Assembly (NCBI GenBank): GCA_016867715.1
Contig: VGIW01000023.1
Span: forward strand, 1 to 40,134
Length of the DNA: 40,134 nt
Direction of reading: 5' to 3'
Source: Candidatus Eisenbacteria bacterium
GTDB lineage: Bacteria > Orphanbacterota > Orphanbacteria > Orphanbacterales > Orphanbacteraceae
In this document: one piece after another, positions 9,076-17,380 of the stretch
How the letters are laid out: each line of letters starts with the position of its first letter
How positions within the stretch are numbered: position 1 is the first letter of the stretch
Notes under the pieces: generated by a model
What the model was told of the DNA's origin: nothing
What the model saw: the letters and a program-made list of their open reading frames with translations, nothing else
The model's database searches: none
Program-made: the position numbers and the translations under genes

Positions 9076-11178
9076 GTGCGCAGCGCGCGTCTCGGCGTTC
9101 TCCTCCTTTCCGTCAATCTGGGGATCGCCCTACTCGCGATCGTTCTGGTCGGCGCGGTGGGCGTCGCGCTGCTCGGCAGGCTCGCCGGCGAGAACGCGCT
9201 CCGGCGCGTCGAGCTCGCCGGCGCCGGCGCGGCGCAAGCGATCGAACTGGACGGCGAGCGCCTTCTCGCATCGGCCCGCCTTCTCGGAGAGCGCCCCACG
9301 CTGAACCGCCTGCTCGAGGAGCGCGATCGAGCAGGGATCGAGTCCTTTCTGGAGACGTTTCGCGGAACGAGCGCTCTCGGCGGGTGCGCCGTGCTTTTCG
9401 ATGGAGAGATCGCGTCCTCGATCGGGGGCGAGGCTCTTCCTTGGCGGGAAATGCTCGGCGCGAAACGCGCTGAATCGGGATGGTTCCTCTTCGAGCCGAA
9501 GAACTCGCCGCACCCGATCCTCGTCTCTTGCGCAGAGGCCGCCCGAGTTGCGGGGGCCGTCGTCGGAGCGGCGGTCGTCCTCGACGAGGCTCACGCCCGG
9601 GGGACTGCGGAGAAGGTCGGCGTTCCGGTCGCGATCGTCGGGCGAACGGAGATCGAGAGCGAGGCGGGAGGCGCGCGAGGCGCGCTCCGCGTGCGCGCGC
9701 TCAGCGGAACCTTCGCGGGAGCGGCGCGCATCGATGAGGGAGATCTCTTCGTGGCCGCGGCGCCGCTTCGCGACCCGACGGGGCGCGTGGCGGGGGCGAT
9801 TGAGGCGATACTCCCGGCGCGGGAGATCGATTCCTCGGTCGGCAATCTCGTTCGAGAGCTCGTCCTTCTCGCTCTTGTTGTCGTCGCGCTCGCGACCGTC
9901 TTCAGCCTCGTGCTCGCGCGCATCATCGAGCGCCCCATCCGCTCGCTGACGGAGAGCGCGATCCGCATCGGCCAAGGCAATTTCGGATCGCCGGTCCCGC
10001 GCGTCGGGGGAGTCGAGATCTCCGTTCTCGCCGGCGCGATGGAAGAGATGCGCGAACGGGTTCTCCGTCTCACGAACGATCTCCGCATGCGGCGCGCGGA
10101 GGCGGAGGCGATCCTCACAGGAATCGTCGAGGGGGTCTTCGCGGTCGATCGGGAGCGGAGGATCCGTTACATGAACCCGCAGGCGGCCGCGCTTCTCGGG
10201 GTCCGCGCGGAAGAGGCGATCGGCCGCTTCTGCGGCGACGTGCTGAAGCCTCGCGAGCGAAACGGCGCCCGCCCGTGCGAGGAAAGCTGTCCGATTCTTC
10301 ACGCCCGCTTCCGCGGGAAAGCGCGCGCGACCGAGCTTCTCGAGCCGATCGGGGAAGAGAGCCGTTCGGTAGTGATCACGAGCGCACCCTCCGGCGCGGA
10401 GCTCGACGAGACCGCCGCCGACACGCTCCAGTACCAGGTGATTCGCGACGAAACGGAAGTCGAGGCGACGAGACGCCTCCGCGATTTCGTTCTCGCCAAC
10501 ATCTCCCACGAGTTTCGCACGCCCCTCTCTGCGCAGCTCGCCTCTCTCGAGCTTCTTCGCGATCGGCTCCCCGATCTCGACCCTGGCGAGGTGCGCGAGC
10601 TTGTTCTCTCGATCGAGAGGGGGACGCTGCGGCTCACGCGGCTCATCGACAATCTCCTTGAGAGCACGAGGATCGAGGCGGGACAGGACTCGATCCGGCG
10701 CCGGCCGTGCGCGCTGGACGAGATCATCGAAGAGGCGGTCGAGCTGATGGTCCCGCTCATCAAGCAGAGAAAGCAGACGGTCGAGGTCGATCTGCCGTAT
10801 CCTCTTCCGCCGGTCGACGGGGACACACAGCGTCTCGTGCAAGTCTTCGTCAACCTCCTCGCCAACGCGAACAAGTTCTCTCCCGCCGGAGGGGCGATCG
10901 CGATCGGCGGCGAGGTTCGCGGGGCCGAGGTTCGGATTTGGGTGGAGGACCAAGGACCGGGGCTTCCTTCCGGAACGGTCGAATCTCTTTTCCGCCGCTT
11001 CATGCGCGCGCCCGACGAGGAGCCGGAACCGAGAGGGATGGGCCTCGGTCTCTACATCGTGAAGTCGATCGTGGAGCGCCATGGAGGGCGAGTGGAGGCG
11101 GAGAGCCTCGAACGCGGCACGCGCATGTGCGTCGTTCTTCCGCGGGGAGACGGACATGAAGATCCTGGTGGTCGATGA
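9076..11178 (+). CDS. membrane sensor histidine kinase (HAMP-PAS-HisKA-HATPase)
   Basis: A 700-residue sensor kinase. Order: membrane segment near residues 7-30, a periplasmic sensing domain of about 220 residues, a second membrane segment near 256-285 and a HAMP linker. Next is a PAS domain (about 345-455) with a Cys pair in RPCEESCPIL, then the phospho-acceptor His478 in ANISHEFRTPL. The N box is FVNLLANANKF and the G boxes are EDQGPGLP and GMGLGLYIVKSI. GGAGG at 9065-9069 precedes the GTG start. It overlaps the response regulator gene by 23 bases. Its position directly after cysW suggests it senses sulfate status or a related envelope signal, as PhoR does for phosphate; this is inference. 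Confidence 0.92.
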   Translation: MRSARLGVLLLSVNLGIALLAIVLVGAVGVALLGRLAGENALRRVELAGAGAAQAIELDGERLLASARLLGERPTLNRLLEERDRAGIESFLETFRGTSALGGCAVLFDGEIASSIGGEALPWREMLGAKRAESGWFLFEPKNSPHPILVSCAEAARVAGAVVGAAVVLDEAHARGTAEKVGVPVAIVGRTEIESEAGGARGALRVRALSGTFAGAARIDEGDLFVAAAPLRDPTGRVAGAIEAILPAREIDSSVGNLVRELVLLALVVVALATVFSLVLARIIERPIRSLTESAIRIGQGNFGSPVPRVGGVEISVLAGAMEEMRERVLRLTNDLRMRRAEAEAILTGIVEGVFAVDRERRIRYMNPQAAALLGVRAEEAIGRFCGDVLKPRERNGARPCEESCPILHARFRGKARATELLEPIGEESRSVVITSAPSGAELDETAADTLQYQVIRDETEVEATRRLRDFVLANISHEFRTPLSAQLASLELLRDRLPDLDPGEVRELVLSIERGTLRLTRLIDNLLESTRIEAGQDSIRRRPCALDEIIEEAVELMVPLIKQRKQTVEVDLPYPLPPVDGDTQRLVQVFVNLLANANKFSPAGGAIAIGGEVRGAEVRIWVEDQGPGLPSGTVESLFRRFMRAPDEEPEPRGMGLGLYIVKSIVERHGGRVEAESLERGTRMCVVLPRGDGHEDPGGR

Positions 11179-11845
11179 CGACCTCGAGCTTCTCAGCCTG
11201 ATCGCTTTCGCGCTCCGGCAGACCGGGTATCTCGTCGTCGAAGCGTCGGAGGGAGCCTCGGCTCTCGCCGCGTTCGCGAACGAGCAGCCGGATCTCGTCG
11301 TTCTCGACTACAACCTTCCGCGCATGAACGGGCTCGAGGTGTTGAAGAGAATGCGCGCGGAAGAGAGCCGCGTTCCGATCATGATGCTCACCGTCCGCTC
11401 CGACGAGGAAGACCAGGTCGAAGCTCTCGACCACGGAGCCGACGACTACCTCACGAAACCCTTCAGCCCTCGAACGCTTCTCGCGCGCGTGCGCGCGCTC
11501 CTCCGAAGGTCCGGGGTCGAAAAGCCGGCGCCGCTCGTTTGCGGCGATCTCTCGATCGACGCGGAGAACCGCTCGGTCTCCGTGCGCGAGGGTTCGGCCG
11601 TTCCTCTCACGAAGCTCGAGTTCCGCCTGCTCCAGATGCTCGTCGCGCATGCCGGTCGCACGGTTCCGGTGGAACGCCTCACCTCGCATGTCTGGGGTTA
11701 TCGAGGAACCGGTGATCGCCAGCTTCTCAAGCAGCTCGTTCACAGGCTTCGACAGAAGATCGAGCGCGACCCGGCCGCGCCTCGCTACCTCGTCACGGTC
11801 TCCGGGATCGGATACATGCTCCGAGCGTCGGAGGAGGAGAACTGA
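11156..11845 (+). CDS. OmpR/PhoB-family response regulator
   Basis: A 229-residue DNA-binding regulator, partner of the overlapping kinase. The receiver domain has the acidic pocket DDD at 7-9, phospho-acceptor Asp51 in VVLDYNLPRMNG, the conserved Thr in MMLTVRSD and Lys in YLTKPFSP. The C-terminal winged helix begins near residue 130 (LTKLEFRLLQML) and contains RQLLKQLVHRLRQKIE and YLVTVSGIGYML. The ATG at 11156 (GGGGAG upstream) is chosen because the conserved MKILVVDDD opening starts there. It probably controls genes in or near the sulfate operon, but no target site was identified. Confidence 0.94.
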   Translation: MKILVVDDDLELLSLIAFALRQTGYLVVEASEGASALAAFANEQPDLVVLDYNLPRMNGLEVLKRMRAEESRVPIMMLTVRSDEEDQVEALDHGADDYLTKPFSPRTLLARVRALLRRSGVEKPAPLVCGDLSIDAENRSVSVREGSAVPLTKLEFRLLQMLVAHAGRTVPVERLTSHVWGYRGTGDRQLLKQLVHRLRQKIERDPAAPRYLVTVSGIGYMLRASEEEN

Positions 11846-11881
11846 CGGGCCTCCTTCCGCGCTCGATTCCGCTTGCCGCTC

Positions 11882-12538
11882 CTACTTGATCTCCGCGATC
11901 TTCGCCAGGTCGGCCTCTTTTCCCGCGAGAAGAAGCGTGTCGGAATCCCGGAGCGGTTCGTCCGGATCGGGAATGGTGGAGACGCGATCGGTCAGCACGT
12001 CGTGGACGGCGACGACCGAGACGCGATAGTTCTTCGGAAGTTCGAGCTGCCTCAGCGAGCGGTTGATCCAGGGGAGCGGGACGACCATCTCCTGGATGCT
12101 GAAGCCGGGAGTCAGCTCGACGTAGTTCAAGAGCCATCGGCTCGCGACCCGCCTCCCGAGCCTCATGCCCGATTCCTTCTCCGGGAAGATCGTCTCGGTG
12201 ACGCCGATCTTCTCCATCACGCGAGCGTGGTTGTCCGAGACCACCTTGACGTAGATCTCCTGGACGCCGATATCGCGAAGAGCGAGCGCGGTGAGCACGC
12301 TCTCGGCGATGTCGTCTCCCATGCTGACGACCGCCGCGTCCGCCTCGCGCGCGCCGATCCGCTCGAGGGTCTTAATGTCCTTTCCGTCTCCGACCGCCGC
12401 GAGCGTGACGCGGGGCGCGATCCGTTCCACCCGCTTCTCGTCCGCGTCGAGCGCCGCGACTTCCTGGCCGCCCGCATAGAGCGTCTCGGCGACTGCGGCG
12501 CCGAAATTGCCGAGACCGATGACGACGATCCGTTTCAT
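11882..12538 (-). CDS. ktrA: KtrA/TrkA-type RCK regulator of potassium uptake
   Basis: A 218-residue cytoplasmic gating subunit with one RCK_N and one RCK_C domain, the KtrA size and not the doubled TrkA size. The Rossmann nucleotide-binding motif VIGLGNFGAAVAETL is at the N-terminus, with the ribose-binding acid in ALDADEKRV. The C-terminal part (about 140-218) is the RCK_C domain ending DTLLLAGKEADL. AGGAG precedes the ATG. It lies 21 bases downstream of ktrB on the same strand, so the two form an operon. Nucleotide control of the KtrB channel is known for the family. The gene converges with the response regulator. Confidence 0.93.
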   Translation of the reverse strand: MKRIVVIGLGNFGAAVAETLYAGGQEVAALDADEKRVERIAPRVTLAAVGDGKDIKTLERIGAREADAAVVSMGDDIAESVLTALALRDIGVQEIYVKVVSDNHARVMEKIGVTETIFPEKESGMRLGRRVASRWLLNYVELTPGFSIQEMVVPLPWINRSLRQLELPKNYRVSVVAVHDVLTDRVSTIPDPDEPLRDSDTLLLAGKEADLAKIAEIK

Positions 12539-12559
12539 TTCACTCCTCGTTCGTGAGGG

Positions 12560-13987
12560 CTATCCCACCGCCACGTCTTCGTAGGCAAATCTGAACGGTG
12601 CCTCTGTGCCCTTTCTCCGCAGTGCGACGGCGGAGGCGAGGGAAAGAGGGCCGATCCGCCCGACATACATGAGAAAGATGACGACCGCTTTTCCGGCCGA
12701 GGACAAGGAGGCCGTCTCCCCGATTGAAAGGCCGACCGTGTTGAACGCGCTGATCGCCTCGAACGCGAATTGCGTAAGGCTTCCTCGCGCCGCCGCATGA
12801 TCGACGGGGCCGACCTCGGTTGCCGTCAAGACGAAGACCGCGGAGGCGAGAAGCGCGACCGCGACAACTGAGAGGAGCACCGCGCGATGAATCGTCTCGT
12901 CCGGAATCGTTCGGTGATGAAAGTTCGTGATGCGGCTTCCGCGGAGTCGCGACAGGAGGAGAAGGGCGAGAAGACCCGCGGTCGTCGTCTTCACGCCTCC
13001 CGCCGTCGATCCGGGAGAGCCGCCGATGAACATCAGGATCATCGTGAGGAGGATCGAGGAGTCGGATGCGCGGAAGTAGTCGATCGTGTTGAAGCCGGCG
13101 GTTCGCGCGGTGACGCTCATGAAGAACCCGTTCAGGGGTTTCGCCCATGCGGGAAACCCGCGGAAGGCGATGTCCCACTCGAAAAGCGTGAAGAGGGCGC
13201 TGCCTCCCAACACGAGAACGAGAGTCGCGAGCACGACGAGTCGCGTGTTCAAGGAGAGTCGGGAGGTCTCGCGGTGTCTTCCCGCCCGCGCGCGGAGAGA
13301 GAGGTCCTCCATCGTGAGGAAGCCGATCCCTCCGACAAGGATGAGAGCGGCGACGATGAGAAGGGGCGCCGGATCCTCGCGGAAGGGAGAGAGGCTCGTT
13401 GAGAAGCTGGAGAAGCCGGCGTTGCAGAAGGCGCTGACCGCATGGAAGATCGCGTGGCGAACGGCATCGGTTCCTTCGAAGCGTCCGGCCCATAGAAGAG
13501 AGAGAAGAAGCGCGCCGGCCGCCTCGAAGAAAAGGGTGAAGACGACGACATTTCGGATCAGGTGTTTGAACTCGATCCGGGGAGCGACCTCGCTCCCCGC
13601 CGCCGCGGCGGCTTGGTGGGAAAGAGACAACCTCCCGCCGAGCGCGAGGATGATCATCGAGCTGAGCGTGATGATGCCGAGGCCGCCGAGCTGGATGAGA
13701 AGAAGAAGATAGGCCTGGCCGAAGGGCGTGAATCGCGTGGCCGTGTCGGCGACGACGAGACCCGTGACGCAGACGGCGGACGCGGAGGTGAAGAGCGAGT
13801 CGAGCGGCCCGAGGGGCTCGCCGGTGTAGAGCCCGGGAAGGAGGAGGAACCCGGCGGCGCCCACGAGGATGAGGAGGAGGAATGACCCCGCGAGAAGGCG
13901 CGGAGGCGTGAGGTGCCGGTCCCATCGAGCCAGCGCGCGCGCGATCCTCCTCGAGATCCCCGGAAGGGAGAGCTTCCCTGGCCTCAT
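12560..13987 (-). CDS. ktrB: KtrB/TrkH-type potassium transporter
   Basis: A 475-residue membrane protein of the SKT family, moving K+ (often with Na+). Four pore loops carry the selectivity glycines: CVTGLV, FCNAGFS, ARTAGFNTI and FNTVGLS. About eight to ten hydrophobic segments span the protein. GGAGGAG lies just before the ATG. Encoded directly upstream of its gating partner KtrA. KtrB is favoured over TrkH because the partner is a single-RCK protein. Confidence 0.92.
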   Translation of the reverse strand: MRPGKLSLPGISRRIARALARWDRHLTPPRLLAGSFLLLILVGAAGFLLLPGLYTGEPLGPLDSLFTSASAVCVTGLVVADTATRFTPFGQAYLLLLIQLGGLGIITLSSMIILALGGRLSLSHQAAAAAGSEVAPRIEFKHLIRNVVVFTLFFEAAGALLLSLLWAGRFEGTDAVRHAIFHAVSAFCNAGFSSFSTSLSPFREDPAPLLIVAALILVGGIGFLTMEDLSLRARAGRHRETSRLSLNTRLVVLATLVLVLGGSALFTLFEWDIAFRGFPAWAKPLNGFFMSVTARTAGFNTIDYFRASDSSILLTMILMFIGGSPGSTAGGVKTTTAGLLALLLLSRLRGSRITNFHHRTIPDETIHRAVLLSVVAVALLASAVFVLTATEVGPVDHAAARGSLTQFAFEAISAFNTVGLSIGETASLSSAGKAVVIFLMYVGRIGPLSLASAVALRRKGTEAPFRFAYEDVAVG

Positions 13988-14063
13988 CGATGCTCCTCCG
14001 GCCCATCGCGGCCCCGTCCGGCGGTGCTCCCCGCGGGCAGGGGCGAAGGTCGGACGAGCGTCG

Positions 14064-14069
14064 ATTGTA
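14064..14069 (-). promoter_or_regulatory. possible -10 box of ktrBA
   Basis: TACAAT on the minus strand, 77 bases upstream of the ktrB start. The -35 region at 17-18 base spacing is poor, so this is only a weak promoter candidate. Confidence 0.25.
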
Positions 14070-14173
14070 GTCCAGTGGCCGACATCTCGATAGTCCCGTC
14101 ACCGCCCCGGTTGCCCGGGGAACCCCTTCCCTCGCCAGGGCGGGTTGGTCGAGTTGCCCGCACGATGATAAAT

Positions 14174-14198
14174 AAACGATTGACTAGATCGGTCGTTT
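14174..14198 (+). promoter_or_regulatory. candidate TetR-family operator
   Basis: A 25-base imperfect palindrome with outer half-sites AAACGA and TCGTTT and an inner GA/TC pair (8 of 12 positions matched around the centre). It overlaps the -35 box and spacer of the promoter at 14180-14208, so a bound repressor would block RNA polymerase. It lies 102 bases upstream of the TetR gene and probably autoregulates the efflux operon. Confidence 0.55.
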
Positions 14199-14208
14199 GG
14201 CTTAGTAT
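14180..14208 (+). promoter_or_regulatory. sigma-70-like promoter of tetR-efflux operon
   Basis: TTGACT at 14180-14185 and TAGTAT at 14203-14208 are separated by exactly 17 bases, the best promoter match in the window. Transcription would begin near 14215, leaving a leader of about 85 bases. The palindrome at 14174-14198 covers its -35 box. Confidence 0.6.
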
Positions 14209-14299
14209 GCCGGATAGAAGTCGGGTCCCAAGCCGGCCGGATCGTGTAAGGGCTTGATAGCGAGCAAGATCACCGTTTGGATGAGGAGGATGGGTCCGA

Positions 14300-15010
14300 A
14301 TGGACAGAGAGACCGAGAGGTGGGGATCGCAAGGATTGGCGGGCCCGGCGGGGGCCCTTCGGGCGTTTCTCGAGGAGGCTCCGGGGGATCTCGCGCCTCC
14401 CGCCCCCGGAAGCCCGCGCGAGAGGATCCTCACGTCGGCGCGGTCTCTCTTCGCTGAGCGCGGCTTCGACCGAACGAGCGTGCGCGACCTGGCCGCCGCC
14501 GCCGCCGTGAACCCCGCGATGATCCACTACTACTTCGGAGACAAGAGCCGTCTGTATCGCCGGGTGATCGCCGGAGAGCTTCGGGCGACGATCCGAGGCA
14601 TCTTCGATCGGGTCGACCCCGCGCTCGCCCCGCTCGATCTCCTCGTCCGCATCCCGATCGGGATCATGAAGGAGATGCGCGGGAACCCGGAGCGTCTCGC
14701 GCTTCTCCGCCGCGAGATCGGCGAGGGCGGGGAGCAAGCGCGCCGCGCGATCGCGGAGATGGGATCTCACGGACCTCTCGGCCTTCGGGATCTGATCGCA
14801 TCCGTGATTCGCGATGCGCAGGAGAGAGGAGAAATCCGCTCGATTCCGGTCGATGCGATCCTCCCGTTTCTCGTGTCGGTCGGCCACGGTTCGATGATCA
14901 TGGAGCCTTTCCTTCAGCTCGTGCTGGGGATCGAAGCAGAGGACGACGATTCGTGGAGCCGCCGTCTCGATGGCTTCGAGGCCCTCTTGAGGGGCGCCCT
15001 GACGGTTTGA
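14300..15010 (+). CDS. TetR/AcrR-family regulator (CecR-like position)
   Basis: A 236-residue repressor. After a Gly/Pro-rich extension of about 38 residues comes the helix-turn-helix (RERILTSARSLFAERGFDRT, then VRDLAAAAAVNPAMIHYYFG). The remaining helices form the ligand and dimer domain. AGGAGG at 14284-14289 is ten bases before the ATG. It is the first gene of an operon with TolC, HlyD, ABC ATPase and permease genes, the same arrangement as E. coli cecR-ybhGFSR. It is therefore likely to repress its own operon through the palindrome at 14174-14198 until an exported compound binds. The ligand is unknown. Confidence 0.9.
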   Translation: MDRETERWGSQGLAGPAGALRAFLEEAPGDLAPPAPGSPRERILTSARSLFAERGFDRTSVRDLAAAAAVNPAMIHYYFGDKSRLYRRVIAGELRATIRGIFDRVDPALAPLDLLVRIPIGIMKEMRGNPERLALLRREIGEGGEQARRAIAEMGSHGPLGLRDLIASVIRDAQERGEIRSIPVDAILPFLVSVGHGSMIMEPFLQLVLGIEAEDDDSWSRRLDGFEALLRGALTV

Positions 15011-15020
15011 GGAGATCGAG

Positions 15021-16340
15021 ATGAACCGACGATGTCTCTCTCGTGTCTTCGCCTTCTCGCTCGGAGCGGCGATCGCGTGTTCGCCCGCCGCGGCGGGGGG
15101 GCCGGAGCCGGAAGCCTGGACCTTGGCGCGCTTGCTCGAGGAGGCGCGCGGCGCGTCCCGAACGATCGCCGCGAGGGAGCGCGAGGTCGACGGCGCGGAG
15201 GCGGCCGCGCGGGAGATCACCGCCGCGAGCCTCCCGCGGCTCTCGTTCGGGGGGAGCTATCTCCATACAACCGAGACCATGCGGCTCGACCTCCCGAGCT
15301 TCGGCTCGTTCGACCCGCCGGAAGTCCGCTTCGGCGACGGAAACACATACGACCTCAAGCTGGATCTCTCGTCGCCGCTTTTCACGGGAGGGACGCTGTT
15401 TCATCAGAGACGCGCCGGAGAGGCGGCTGCTCGGGCGTCGAGGCACGTTCTCGCAGCGGAGGATCTCCGTCTCTCGCGCGAAGTTCGGCGAGCCTACTTC
15501 GCCGCGCTCGGCGCCGAGGCGCGCGCGGAGGCGGCGCGAATCGCGGAAGCTCGCTTTCACCGCCACGCCGAGGATGTCGCGTCGGCGGCGAGCGCCGGGA
15601 TGGCGTCGGAAGAGCGCCGCGTGCAGACGCTGGCCCGGCTTCGCCAGGCGGAGCAAGCGCGACTTCGCGCTGAGGCGGAGGCGCGCATCGAGCGGATCAA
15701 CCTCGGGAGGCTCGCCGGTCGTCTGAACGAAGAGATCGCCCCTTCCGGAGACCTCGATGCTTCGCTCGTTCCCGTGGGGCTTCCCGAAGGGACGACGGTC
15801 GATGCCCGCCCCGAGCTCGCCGCTTTGTCGGATCTCGCGGAGCAGGGGGCGCGTCTCGAACGGGCCGCCCAAGGTGCCTACTATCCGACGCTCGCCGCAC
15901 AGGCGGCTTTCCATCATGCGAAGCCGGGCGTCGACGCGATCGCGAACGAGTGGGTGCAGTACGGAACCGTCGGCCTCACCCTCTCCTGGCCGCTCTGGGA
16001 ATGGGGAGCCCGCGGAGAGCGCGTTCGGCAGGCGCGCGCCGCCAAGGAGGCGCTCGAGGAAGAGCGGGCGGAGCTTCGGAAGAACCTCGAGAGCGCGCTT
16101 CAAGCGGCACGCGTTCGGGCCGAATCGGCGCGGGAAGAGGAGGCGCGCGCGGCGGAGCGGGTCGATCTCGAGAGCCGCCGCGTCGGCTTCGTGCGGTCGA
16201 GATACCGCGAGGCGGCCGCGAGCGAGAGCGAGCTTCTCGACGCGCTCGCCGACCTCGCTGCGGCGGAGATCGATGTCGTTCTCGCGAAGGCGGGCGTTCG
16301 CCTCGCGGAGGCGGAGATTCTTTATTGCGTAGGCTATTAA
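15021..16340 (+). CDS. TolC-family outer-membrane efflux protein
   Basis: A 439-residue outer-membrane channel. It has a signal peptide (to about residue 25), then two repeated halves of long amphipathic helices and beta strands typical of the OEP family (about 200 residues each; YLHTTETM... in the first, QYGTVGLTLSWPLWEWGARG in the second). The Ala/Glu/Arg-rich helices form the periplasmic tunnel. GGAG sits before the ATG, 10 bases after tetR. It should provide the outer-membrane exit for the tripartite pump encoded downstream; E. coli ybhGFSR has no TolC gene of its own locally, so this operon is more self-contained. Confidence 0.88.
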   Translation: MNRRCLSRVFAFSLGAAIACSPAAAGGPEPEAWTLARLLEEARGASRTIAAREREVDGAEAAAREITAASLPRLSFGGSYLHTTETMRLDLPSFGSFDPPEVRFGDGNTYDLKLDLSSPLFTGGTLFHQRRAGEAAARASRHVLAAEDLRLSREVRRAYFAALGAEARAEAARIAEARFHRHAEDVASAASAGMASEERRVQTLARLRQAEQARLRAEAEARIERINLGRLAGRLNEEIAPSGDLDASLVPVGLPEGTTVDARPELAALSDLAEQGARLERAAQGAYYPTLAAQAAFHHAKPGVDAIANEWVQYGTVGLTLSWPLWEWGARGERVRQARAAKEALEEERAELRKNLESALQAARVRAESAREEEARAAERVDLESRRVGFVRSRYREAAASESELLDALADLAAAEIDVVLAKAGVRLAEAEILYCVGY

Positions 16341-16423
16341 CCCTCAACAATCGCGTGCCCGCGCGAGCGGAGCGATGGAACGGGCCGGCGACACCGTCCG
16401 CGGACCGGGCGCGTCGGAGGACG

Positions 16424-17380
16424 ATGAGGATGGCGACGGGACGAAAGGTCGAACGGCGCGCGAGGTGGATCGGAACGGTTCTTTCGATTCCGCTCGCCCT
16501 CGCGGCGTGGTCGGCGGCCGGATGCAGCCGCGAGGAGGCCGGCCCGAACCCGTCGGGGACGCTGGAAGCGGCGGAGATCGACATCGCTCCCTCGATGACG
16601 GGGAAGGCGCTCGAGGTCCGCGCGGACCTGGGCGACCGCGTGGCCGCGGGGGACACGCTCGTCGTGCTCGATACGGAGCTTCTCGTTCTTCAGCGCGCAG
16701 AGGCCGAGGCGAACAGAAGGAGTCTCATGGCGCAGAGAAGCGCGGCAGAGGAAGACCGGAAGCAGGCGGAGCGGGCGCTCGCGCTCGCCGAGAAGACGCT
16801 CGGACGTCTTCGCGCGCTCCTTGCCGATGGGACCGCGACCGAGCAGCAAGTGGACGACGCCGAGGCGAAGCGCGACCAGATCGTGAACCAAAGAGAAGCG
16901 GCCCGGCACCGGGTCGCGATGTTCGACGCGGAGATGGAGAAGCTCGCCGCCTCACTCGCCGTCTTCGATCGCCAGATTCGGGACGGCGTTCTTCTCTCTC
17001 CGGAAAACGGTGTCGTGCTTGTTCGCGCGCTGGAACCGGGAGAGATCGCGCTGCCGAACCGTCCGGCGCTTCGCATCGCCGATCTTTCACGTCTCGATCT
17101 TCGCGTCTACCTCGAGGCGGAAGATTTGGGCCGCGTGCGGATCGGGGAGAAGGTCCCGGTCCTCGTCGACGCGCTCGGCGGGAAGGAAGTCGAAGGGAAG
17201 GTGGTTTGGGTGAGCCCGGAGGCGGAGTTCACGCCGAAGAACGTGCAGACGCGCAACGCGCGCGCGCAGCTCGTGTACGCAGTGAAGATCGAGGTGGAAA
17301 ACGCGGACGGCATCCTCGCCATCGGCATGCCGGCCGAGGCGAGGCTTGCGCGCGAGCGGCCGGCGGGGAACGCCCGATGA
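16424..17380 (+). CDS. HlyD/YbhG-like periplasmic adaptor lipoprotein
   Basis: A membrane fusion protein of about 318 residues linking inner-membrane ABC permeases to TolC. The hydrophobic N-terminus ends in a lipobox-like WSAAGC, suggesting lipid anchoring. A biotinyl-lipoyl-like half (GKALEVRADLGDRVAAGDTL) is followed by a long coiled-coil hairpin (about 90-190), the second lipoyl half (GVVLVRALEPGE) and a beta-barrel domain. The longer open frame back to 15950 is spurious because it covers the TolC gene in another frame. GGAGG at 16416-16420 is only three bases from the ATG at 16424 and nine from the ATG at 16430, so the second may be the real start. Its stop overlaps the next ATG. Confidence 0.88.
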   Translation: MRMATGRKVERRARWIGTVLSIPLALAAWSAAGCSREEAGPNPSGTLEAAEIDIAPSMTGKALEVRADLGDRVAAGDTLVVLDTELLVLQRAEAEANRRSLMAQRSAAEEDRKQAERALALAEKTLGRLRALLADGTATEQQVDDAEAKRDQIVNQREAARHRVAMFDAEMEKLAASLAVFDRQIRDGVLLSPENGVVLVRALEPGEIALPNRPALRIADLSRLDLRVYLEAEDLGRVRIGEKVPVLVDALGGKEVEGKVVWVSPEAEFTPKNVQTRNARAQLVYAVKIEVENADGILAIGMPAEARLARERPAGNAR

